Source of the DNA: Saccoglossus kowalevskii
Lineage: Eukaryota > Hemichordata > Enteropneusta > Harrimaniidae
Direction of reading: 5' to 3'
NCBI RefSeq assembly: GCF_000003605.2
Contig: NW_003158316.1
Location: 1 to 18,838 of the forward strand
Length of the DNA stretch: 18,838 nt
Shown here: piece after piece, positions 9,733 through 18,749 of the stretch
How the letters are laid out: each line of letters starts with the position of its first letter
Numbering within the stretch: the first letter of the stretch is position 1
Position numbers and translations under genes: made by a program
The notes under the pieces: generated by a model
What the model saw: the letters and a program-made list of their open reading frames with translations, nothing else
Told to the model about the DNA's origin: nothing
Database searches by the model: none

Positions 9733-11246
9733 AAGACTATTATTTGTACAGGGGTGGTAGTGGCTGGGACCATCATTTGTAAAGGGGTAGCAAGGATAAG
9801 ACCATTATTTATACAGGGGTGGCAGTGGCTAGGACCACCATTTGTAAAGGGGTAGCATGTCTAAGACCATTATTTATACAGAGGTGGCAGTGGCTTGGAC
9901 AATCATTTGTAAAGGGGTGGCAGTGGCTAGGACCATAATTTATACAAAGGTGGCAGTGTCTAGGACCATCATTTGTAAAGCGGTAGCAGGATTAAGACCA
10001 TTATTTATACAGGGGTAGCAGTGGCCAGGCCCATCATTTGTAAAGGGGTAGCAAGGATAAGACCATTATTTATACAGGGCTGGCAGTTGCTAGGACCATC
10101 ATTTCTAAAGGGTAGCAAGACTAAGACCATTATTTATACAGGGGTGGCCGTAGCTAGGACAATCATTTGTAAAGGGATAGTAAGGATAAGACCATTATTT
10201 ATACAGGGGTGGCAGTGGCTAGGACAATCATTTGTAAAGGGATAGCAAGGATGAGACCATTATTTATACAGGGGTAGCAGTGGCCAGGACCATCATTTCT
10301 AAAGGGGTAGCAGGATTAAGACCATTATTTATACAGGGGTAGCAGTGGCCAGGACCATCATTTGTAAAGGGTAGCAAGGATAAGACCATTATTTATACAG
10401 GGCTGGCAGTTGCTAGGACCATCATTTCTAAAGGGGTAGCAAGACTAAGACCATTATTTATACAGGGGTGGCAGTAGCTAGGACAATCATTTGCAAAGGG
10501 ATAGCAAGGATAAGACCATTATTTATACAGGGGTGGCAGTGGCTAGGACAATGATTTGTAAAGGGATAGCAAGACTAAGACCATTATTTATACAAGAAAG
10601 GCAGTGGCTTAGGCCATCATTTGTAAAGGGGTAGCAGGATTAAGACCATTATTTACACAGGGGTAGCAGTGGCCAGGACCATCATTTGTAAAGGGGTAGC
10701 AAGGATAAGACCATTATTTATACAGGGCTGGCAGTTGCTAGGATCATCATTTGTAAAGGGGTAGCAAGACTAAGACCATTATTAATACAGGGCTGGCAGT
10801 AGCTAGGACAATCATTTGTAAAGGAATAGCAAGGATAAGACCATTATTTATACAGGGGTGGCAGTGGCTAGGACCATCATTTGTGAAGGGGTAGCAAGGA
10901 TAAGACCATTATTTATACAGGGATGGCAGTGGCAAGGACCATCATTTGTGAAGGGGTAGCAAGGATAATGCCATTATTTATACAGGGTTGGAAGTGGCTG
11001 GGACCATCATTTGTAAAGGGGTAGCAAGGATAAGACCATTATTTACACAGGGGTGTCAGCGGCTAGGACCATCATTTGTGAAGGGGTAGCATGGCTGAGA
11101 CCATTATTTATACAGAGGTGGCAGTGGCTTGGACAATCATTTGTAAAGGGGTAGTAGGGCTAAGACCATTATTTATATAGGGGTGGTAGTGGCTGGGACC
11201 ATCATTTGTGTGGAGGGGTAGCAGTGCTAAGACCATAATTTATACA

Positions 11247-11253
11247 GGGGGGG
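11247..11253 (+). repeat. G7 homopolymer, copy III
   Basis: Homologous to the G11 run at 6816-6826; here seven G follow ATACA. It is four bases shorter, which accounts for the change of copy II-III offset from 4431 to 4427. Confidence 0.9.
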
Positions 11254-12204
11254 TAGTGGCTGGGACCACCATTTGTAAAGGGGTAGCAGGGCTAAGACCA
11301 TTATTTATACAGGGGTAGCAGTGGCTAGGACCATCATTTGTAAAGGGGTAGCATGATTAAGACCATTATTTATACAGGGGTAGCAGTGGCTAGGACCATC
11401 ATTTGTAAAGGGGTAGCATGGATAATACCATTATTTATACAGGGGTAGCAGTGGCTTGGACAATCATTTGTAAAGGGTAGCAGTGCTAAGACCATTATTT
11501 GTGCAGAGGTGGCATGCAGTGGCTGGGACCATCATTTGTAAAGGGATAGCAGGGCTAAGACCATTTTTTGTACAGGGGTGGTAGTGGCTAGGACCATCAT
11601 TTGCAAAGGGTAGCAGTGCTAAGACCATTATTTATACAAGGGTGGTAGTGGCTGGGACCATCATTTGTAAAGGGTAGTAGGGCTAAGACCATTATTTATA
11701 CAGAGGTGGCAGTGGCTGGGACCATCATTTGTAAAGGGGTAGAAAGGATAAGACCATTATTTATACAGGGGTGGTAGTGGCTGGGACCACCATTTGTAAA
11801 GGTGTAGCAGGATTAAGACCATTATTTATACAGGGGTAGCAGTGGCCAGGACCATCATTTGTAAAGGGGTATTAAGGATAAGACCATTATTTATACAGGG
11901 CTGGCAGTTGCTAGGACAATCATTTCTAAAAGGTTAGCAAGACTAAGACCATAATTTATACAGGGGTGGCAGTTACTAGGACAATCATTTGTAAAGGGGT
12001 ATCAGGGCTAAGACCATTATTTGTACAGGGGTGGTAGTGGCTGGGACCATCATTTGTAAAGGGGTAGCAAGGATAAGACCATTATTTATACAGGGGTGTC
12101 AGTGGCTAGGACCACCATTTGTAAAGGTGTAGTATGGCTAAGACCATTATTTATACAGGGGTGGCAGTTGCTAGGACAATCATTTGTAAAGGGGTACCAG
12201 GGCT

Positions 12205-12236
12205 AAGACCATTATTTGTACTGGGGTGGCAGGATT
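12205..12236. repeat. A-A phase-slip junction (32 bp), copy III
   Basis: Successive AAGACC starts at 12205 and 12237 show two adjacent A halves, with TTTGTACTGGGGTGGCAGG in the first. It is homologous to 7778-7809 and marks a fixed half-unit shift in the higher-order repeat. Confidence 0.82.
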
Positions 12237-12529
12237 AAGACCATTATTTATACAGGGGTGGTAGTGGCTGGGACCATCATTTGTAAAGGGGTAGCAAGGA
12301 TAAGACCATTATTTATACAGGGGTTGCAGTAGCTAGGACAATCATTTTTAAAGGGGTACCAGTACTAAGACCATAATTTATACAGCGGTGGTAGTGGCTG
12401 GGACCATCATTTGTAAAGGAGTAGCAGTGCTAAGACTATTATTTATACAGGGATGGCAGTGGCTAGGACCACCATTTGTAATGGGGTAGCATGGCTAAGA
12501 CCAGTATTTATACAGAGGTGGCAGTGGCT

Positions 12530-12693
12530 TGAACAATCATTTGTAAAGGGGTGGCAGTGGCTAGGACCATAATTTATACAGGGGTGGCAGTGGCTAGGAC
12601 AATCATTTGTAAAGGGGTGGCAGTGGCTAGGACCATAATTTATACAGAGGTGGCAGTGGCTAGGACAATCATTTGTAAAGGGGTAGCAGGGCT
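12530..12693. repeat. 33-bp-register block, copy III
   Basis: Homologous to 8103-8266. Half-units are evenly spaced by 33 bp and begin at the CTTGAACAATC variant. Confidence 0.82.
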
Positions 12694-13321
12694 AAGACCA
12701 TTATTTGTACAGGGGTGGTAGTGGCTGGGATCATCATTTGTGAAGGGGTAGCTGGATTAAGACCATTATTTATACAGGGGTAGCAGTGGCCAGGACCATC
12801 ATTTGTAAAGGGGTAGCAAGACTAAGACCATTATTTATACAGGGGTGGCAGTAGCTAGGACAATCATTTGTAAAGGGGTAGCAAGAATAAGACCATTATT
12901 TATACAGGGGTAGCAGTGGCCAGGACCATCATTTGTAAAGGCGTAGCAATACTAAGACCATTATGTATACAGGGGTAGCAGTGGCTGGGACCATCATTTG
13001 TAAAAGGGTAGCAAGGATAAGACCATTATTTATACAGGGATGGCAGTAGCTAGGACAATCATTTGTAAGGGGGCAGCATGACTAAGACCATTATTTATAC
13101 AGTGGTGGCAGTAGCTAGGACAATCATTTGTAAAGGGATAGCAAGTATAAGACCATTATTTATACAGGGGTGGCTGTAGCTAGGACAATCATTTGTAAAC
13201 GGATAGCAAGGATAAGACCATTATTTATACAGGGGTGGCAGTGGCTAGGACAATCATTTGTAAAGGGGTAGCAAGAATAAGACCGTTATTTATACAGGGG
13301 TAGCAGTGGCCAGGACCATCA

Positions 13322-13779
13322 TTTGTGAAGGGGTAGCAGTGCTAAGACCATAACTTATACAGGGGTGGCAGTGGCTTGGACCATCATTCGTGAAGGGGTA
13401 GCAGTGCTAAGACCATAACTTATACAGGGGTAGTAGTGGCTTGGACCATCATTTGTGAAGGGGTAGCAGTGCTAAGACCATAACTTATACAGGGGTGGCA
13501 GTGGCTGTGACCATCATTTGTGTAGGGGTAGCAGTGCTAAGACCATAACTTATACAGGGGTAGTAGTGGCTGGGGCCATCATTTGTGAAGGGGTAGCAGT
13601 GCTAAGACCATAACTTATACAGGGGTGGTAGTGGCCAGGACCATCATTTGTGAAAGGGGTAGCAGTGCTAAGACCATTATTTATACAGAGGTGGCAGTGG
13701 CTGGGACCATCATTTGTGAAGGGGTAGCAGTGCTAAAACCATAACTTATACAGGGATGGTAGTGGCCAGGACCATCATT
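13322..13779. repeat. AACTTATAC-variant block, copy III
   Basis: Seven dimers have CCATAACTTATAC half A. It is a few bases longer than the copy II block, including one extra A in GTGAAAGGGGTAG near 13650. Tail variants follow the same order as in copy II. Confidence 0.87.
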
Positions 13780-13962
13780 TGTAAAGGGGTGGCAGGATTA
13801 AGACCATTATTTATACAGGGGGAGCAGTTGCTAGGACCATCATTTGTAAAGGGGTAGCAAGACTCAGACCATTATTAATACAGGGGTGGCAGTGGCTAGG
13901 ACAATCATTTGTGAAGGGGTAGCAAGGATAATGCCATTATTTATAGACGGATGGCAGTGGCT

Positions 13963-14159
13963 AGGACCATCATTTTTAAAGGGGTGGCAGTGGCTAGGAC
14001 AATCATTTGTAAAGGGGTGGCAGTGGCGAGGACCATAATTTATACAGAGGTGGCAGTGGCTAGGACAATCATTTGTAAAGGGGTGGCAGTGGCTAGGACC
14101 ATAATTTATACAGGGGTGGCAGTTACTAGGACAATCATTTGTAAAGGGGTAGCAAGGCT
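13963..14159. repeat. Six-unit 33-bp-register block, copy III
   Basis: Exact positional homologue of 9536-9732 at offset 4427. The frame starting at ATGGCAGTGGC (13951) is again open, to 14187, and gives the same 11-residue period with a single residue difference from the copy II version. The conservation reflects recent duplication of the whole higher-order unit. Confidence 0.85.
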
Positions 14160-14530
14160 AAGACTATTATTTGTACAGGGGTGGTAGTGGCTGGGACCAT
14201 CATTTGTAAAGGGGTAGCAAGGATAAGACCATTATTTATACAGGGGTGGCAGTGGCTAGGACCACCATTTGTAAAGGGGTAGCATGTCTAAGACCATTAT
14301 TTATACAGAGGTGGCATTGGCTTGGACAATCATTTGTAAAGGGGTGGCAGTGGCTAGGACCATAATTTATACAAAGGTGGCAGTGTCTAGGACCATCATT
14401 TGTAAAGCGGTAGCAGGATTAAGACCATTATTTATACAGGGGTAGCAGTGGCCAGGACCATCATTTGTAAAGGGGTAGCAAGGATAAGACCATTATATAT
14501 ACAGGGCTGGCAGTTGCTAGGACCATCATT

Positions 14531-14852
14531 TCTAAATGGTAGCAAGACTAAGACCATTATTTATACAGGGGTGGCAGTAGCTAGGACAATCATTTGTAAA
14601 GGGATAGCAAGGATAAGACCATTATTTATACAGGGGTGGCAGTGGCTAGGACAATCATTTGTAAAGGGATAGCAAGGATGAGACCATTATTTATACAGGG
14701 GTAGCAGTGGCCAGGACCATCATTTCTAAATGGTAGCAAGACTAAGACCATTATTTATACAGGGGTGGCAGTAGCTAGGACAATCATTTGTAAAGGGATA
14801 GCAAGGATAAGACCATTATTTATACAGGGGTGGCAGTGGCTAGGACCATCAT
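14531..14852. repeat. Local duplication with a private variant next to the 455-bp deletion
   Basis: TCTAAATGGTAGCAAGACT occurs at 14531 and again at 14725, 194 bp (three dimers, one of them 64 bp) apart. About 120 bases after each occurrence are the same. The TAAATGG form is found nowhere else in the window; other copies have TAAAGGG or TAAAGGGG. The second occurrence lies where collinearity with copy III jumps by seven dimers, so the duplication and deletion probably come from linked exchange or conversion events. Confidence 0.75.
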
Positions 14853-15590
14853 TTGTGAAGGGGTAGCAAGGATAAGACCATTATTTATACAGGGATGGCA
14901 GTGGCAAGGACCATCATTTGTGAAGGGGTAGCAAGGATAATGCCATTATTTATACAGGGTTGGAAGTGGCTGGGACCATCATTTGTAAAGGGGTAGCAAG
15001 GATAAGACCATTATTTACACAGGGGTGTCAGCGGCTAGGACCATCATTTGTGAAGGGGTAGCATGGCTGAGACCATTATTTATACAGAGGTGGCAGTGGC
15101 TTGGACAATCATTTGTAAAGGGGTAGTAGGGCTAAGACCATTATTTATATAGGGGTGGTAGTGGCTGGGACCATCATTTGTGTGGAGGGGTAGCAGTGCT
15201 AAGACCATAATTTATACAGGGGCGGTAGTGGCTGGGACCACCATTTGTAAAGGGGTAGCAGGGCTAAGACCATTATTTATACAGGGGTAGCAGTGGCTAG
15301 GACCATCATTTGTAAAGGGGTAGCATGATTAAGACCATTATTTATACAGGGGTAGCAGTGGCTAGGACCATCATTTGTAAAGGGGTAGCATGGATAATAC
15401 CATTATTTATACAGGGGTAGCAGTGGCTAGGACAATCATTTGTAAGGGGTGGCAGTGGCTAGGACCATAATTTATACAGGGGTGGCAGTGGCTAGGACAA
15501 TCATTTGTAAAGGGGTAGTAGGGCTAAGACCATTATTTGTACAGGGGTGGCAGTGGCTAGGACCATCATTTGTAAAGGCGTAGCAGTGCT

Positions 15591-15612
15591 AAGTCCATGG
15601 GGTAGCAAGGAT
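15591..15612. repeat. Dimer remnant with 43-bp internal deletion
   Basis: AAGTCCATGGGGTAGCAAGG joins the first eight bases of half A directly to the GGGGTAGCAAGG end of half B. The interval to the next unit start (15613) is 22 bp instead of 65. This is the shortest unit in the window and is unique to copy IV. Confidence 0.85.
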
Positions 15613-16410
15613 AAGGCCATTATTTATAAAGGGGTGGCAGTGGCTAGGACCACCATTTGTAAATGGATAGCAAGGATAAGATCATTATTTATACAGGGGT
15701 GGCAGTGGCTAGGACAATCATTTGTAAAGGGGTAGTAGGGCTAAGATCATTATTTGTACAGGAGTGGTAGTGGCTGGGACCATCATTTGTAAAGGGGTAG
15801 CAGGATTAAGACCATTATTTATACAGGGGTAGCAGTGGCCAGGACCATCATTTGTAAAGGGGTAGTAAGGATAAGACCATTATTTATACAGGGCTGGCAG
15901 TTGCTAGGACCATCATTTGTAAAGGGGTAGCAAGGATAAGACCATTATTTATACAGGGCTGGCAGTGGCTAGGACCATCATTTGTGAAGGGCTAGCAAGG
16001 ATAATGCCATTATTTATACAGGGTTGGAAGCGGCTGGGACCATCATTTGTAAAGGGGTAGCAAGGATAAGACCATTATTTTTACAAGGATGGCAGTGGCT
16101 AGGACCATCATTTGTGAAATGGTAGCAAGGATAATGCCATTATTTATAGAGGGTTGGAAGTGGCTAGGACCATCATTTGTAAAGGGATAGCTGGGCTAAG
16201 ACCATTATTTGTACAGGGGTGGTAGTGGCTGGGACCATCATTTGAGTGAAGGGGTAGCAGTGCTAAGACCATAATTTATACAGGGATGGTAGTGGCTGGT
16301 ACCATCATTTGTAAAAGGGTAGCTGGGCAAAGACCATTATTTATACAGGGGTAGCAGTGGCCAGGACCATCATTTGTAAAGGGGTAGCAAGGATAAGACC
16401 ATTATTTATA

Positions 16411-16800
16411 CAGGGCTGGCAGTTGCTAGGACAATCATTTCTAAAGGGGTAGCAAGACTAAGACCATAATTTATACAGGGGTGGCAGTTACTAGGACAAT
16501 CATTTGTAAAGGGGTATCAGGGCTAAGACCATTATTTGTACAGGGGTGGTAGTGGCTGGGACCATCATTTGTAAAGGGGTAGCAAGGATAAGACCATTAT
16601 TTATACAGGGCTGGCAGTTGCTAGGACAATCATTTCTAAAGGGGTAGCAAGACTAAGACCATAATTTATACAGGGGTGGCAGTTACTAGGACAATCATTT
16701 GTAAAGGGGTATCAGGGCTCAGACCATTATTTGTACAGTGGTGGTAGTGGCTGGGACCACCATTTGTAAAGGGGTAGCAAGGATAAGACCATTATTTATA
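16411..16800. repeat. 195-bp (three-dimer) tandem duplication in copy IV
   Basis: 16411-16605 and 16606-16800 are consecutive copies of a three-dimer segment beginning CAGGGCTGGCAGTTGCTAGG and including TTTCTAAAGGGG, GGCAGTTACTAGG and GGGGTATCAGGGCT. A further similar but older copy starts at 16931 with AAAAGGTTAGC and GCTACGAC variants and aligns to copy III 11896. The second copy carries a few private changes (GGGCTCAGACC, ACAGTGGTGG, ACCACC). Confidence 0.86.
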
Positions 16801-17239
16801 CATGGGTGGTAGTGGCTGGGACCACCATTTGTAAAGGTGTAGCAGGATTAAGACCATTATTTATACAGGGGTAGCAGTGGCCAGGACCATCATTTGTAAA
16901 GGGGTAGCAAGGATAAGACCATTATTTATACAGGGATGGCAGTTGCTACGACAATCATTTCTAAAAGGTTAGCAAGACTAAGACCATAATTTATACAGGG
17001 GTGGCAGTTACTAGGACAATCATTTGTAAAGGGGTATCAGGGCTAATACCATTATTTGTACAGGGGTGGTAGTGGCTGGGACCATCATTTGTAAAGGGGT
17101 AGCAAGGATAAGACCATTATTTATACAGGGGTGTCAGTGGCTAGGGCCACCATTTGTAAAGGTGTAGTATGGCTAAGACCATTATTTATACAGGGGTGGC
17201 AGTTGCTAGGACAATCATTTGTAAAGGGGTACCAGGGCT

Positions 17240-17271
17240 AAGACCATCATTTGTACAGGGGTGGCAGGATT
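17240..17271. repeat. A-A phase-slip junction (32 bp), copy IV
   Basis: Homologous to 7778-7809 and 12205-12236. Here the first A half carries a B-like ACCATCATTTGTACAGG head, whereas copies II and III have ACCATTATTTGTACTGG. Confidence 0.8.
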
Positions 17272-17564
17272 AAGACCATTATTTATACAGGGGTGGTAGT
17301 GGCTGGGACCATCATTTGTAAAGGGGTAGCAAGGATAAGACCATTATTTATACTGGGGTTGCAGTAGCTAGGACAATCATTTTTAAAGGGGTACCAGTAC
17401 TAAGACCATAATTTATACAGCGGTGGTAGTGGCTGGGACCATCATTTGTAAAGGGGTAGCAAGGATAAGACCATTATTTATACAGGGGTGGCAGTGGCTA
17501 GGACCACCATTTGTAATGGGGTAGCATGGCTAAGACCAGTATTTATACAGAGGTGGCAGTGGCT

Positions 17565-17728
17565 TGAACAATCAATTGTAAAGGGGTGGCAGTGGCTAGG
17601 GCCATAATTTATACAGGGGTGGCAGTGGCTAGGACAATCATTTGTAAAGGGGTAGCAGTGGCTAGGACCATAATTTATACAGAGGTGGCAGTGGCTAGGA
17701 CAATCATTTGTAAAGGGGTAGCAGGGCT
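17565..17728. repeat. 33-bp-register block, copy IV
   Basis: Homologous to 12530-12693 at offset 5035. Private changes include ATCAATTGTAAAGG near 17570 and GGGGTAGCAGTGGCTAGG near 17648, where the other copies have GGGGTGGCAGTGGC; the 33-bp spacing is kept. Confidence 0.8.
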
Positions 17729-18356
17729 AAGACCATTATTTGTACAGGGGTGGTAGTGGCTGGGATCATCATTTGTGAAGGGGTAGCTGGATTAAGACCA
17801 TTATTTATACAGGGGTAGCAGTGGCCAGGACCATCATTTGTAAAGGGGTAGCAAGACTAAGACCATTATTTATACAGGGGTGGCAGTAGCTAGGACAATC
17901 ATTTGTAAAGGGGTAGCAAGAATAAGACCATTATTTATACAGGGGTAGCAGTGGCCAGGATCATCAATTGTAAAGGCGTAGCAATACTAAGACCATTAAT
18001 TATACAGGGGTAGCAGTGGCTGGGACCATCATTTGTAAAGGGGTAGCAAGGATTAGACCATTATTTATACAGAGATGGCAGTAGCTAGGACAATCATTTG
18101 TAAGGGGGCAGCATGACTAAGACCATTATTTATACAGGGGTGGCAGTAGCTAGGACAATCATTTGTAAAGGGATAGCAAGGATAAGACCATTATTTATAC
18201 AGGGGTGGCTGTAGCTAGGACAATCATTTGTAAAGGGATAGCAAGGATAAGACCATTATTTATACAGGGGTGGCAGTGGCTAGGACAATCATTTGTAAAG
18301 GGGTAGCAAGATTAAGACCGTTATTTATACAGGGGTAGCAGTGGCCTGGATCATCA

Positions 18357-18749
18357 TTTGTGAAGGGGTAGCAGTGCTAAGACCATAACTTATACAGGGG
18401 TGGTAGTGGCTGGGACCATCATTTGTGAAGGGGTAGCAGTGCTAAGACCATAACTTATACAGGTGTGGTAGTGGCCAGGACCATCATTTGTGAAGGGGTA
18501 GAAGTGCTAAGACCATAACTTATACAGGGGTAGTAGTGGCTGGGACCATCATTTGTGAAGGGGTAGCAGTGCTAAGACCATAACTTATACAGGGTTGGTA
18601 GTGGCCAGGACCATCATTTGTGAAGGGGTAGCAGTGCTAAAACCATTATTTATACAGAGGTGGCAGTGGCTGGGACCATCATTTGTGAAGGGGTAGCAGT
18701 GCTAAAACCATAACTTATACAGGGATGGTAGTGGCCAGGACCATCATTT
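18357..18749. repeat. AACTTATAC-variant block, copy IV (six dimers)
   Basis: 393 bp, one dimer shorter than in copies II and III. It lacks the ATTCGTGAAGG and TTTGTGTAGGGG units and has a GGGGTAGAAGTGC variant also seen at 3763-3776 in copy I-b. Block length thus varies by whole units between copies. Confidence 0.84.

Larger units (their letters stand above)
5424..9854. repeat. Higher-order repeat copy II (complete, 4431 bp)
   Basis: It runs from GCATGTCT at 5424 to the same marker at 9855. Ordered markers are AAAGCGGTAGCAGG at 5546, ACAAGAAAGG at 6161, TGTGTGGAGG at 6776, a G11 run at 6816, GCATGC at 7085, TGTAATGGGG at 8050 and the AACTTATAC block from 8896. Copy III has every one of these at +4431 before the G-run and +4427 or +4426 after it. 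Differences seen by eye are sparse, apart from a cluster at 8426-8515 that looks like gene conversion. Length is about 68 dimers. Confidence 0.9.
9855..14281. repeat. Higher-order repeat copy III (complete, 4427 bp)
   Basis: It is bounded by GCATGTCT at 9855 and 14282. Markers are at 9977, 10592, 11207, 11512, 12477 and 13322, in the same order as copy II. By eye it differs from copy II at scattered bases, such as GGGATAG to GGAATAG near 10822 and TCTATAGGGG to TCTAAAGGGG near 10425, plus the G-run and the 8426-8515 cluster. It agrees with copy IV or I-b where copy II is unusual, so it is the best reference for the higher-order unit. Confidence 0.9.
15430..16830. repeat. Expanded, divergent segment of copy IV
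   Basis: About 340 bp of copy III (about 11450-11795) is replaced here by about 1400 bp of satellite, a net gain of 1063 bp. The segment mixes dimers from several higher-order positions. It also has private variants: a 43-bp deletion at 15591-15612, TTTGAGTGAAGGGG near 16242, ATTTTTACAAGG near 16078 and GAAGCGGCTGG near 16027. It contains the 195-bp duplication 16411-16800. Adding back the 43-bp deletion gives 1106 bp, almost exactly seventeen dimers. Confidence 0.78.

Noticed and set aside
9524-9760. Open frame of 78 codons and its copy at 13951-14187 as a repeat protein
   Set aside because: The open frame results from the 33-bp spacing of these halves. Both lie in the same satellite and differ only as the surrounding DNA does, with no sign of selection on the protein.
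3400-13395. CENP-B box-like sequence around ATTCGTGAAGGGG (near 3406, 8961, 13386)
   Set aside because: The required core, TTCG followed by four bases, then A, two bases and CGGG, is not met; only TTCG matches, and it occurs in very few units.
15547-15735. Open frame of 62 codons in copy IV
   Set aside because: It spans a unit with a 43-bp deletion that happens to restore an open frame; the peptide is satellite translation without any recognisable domain.
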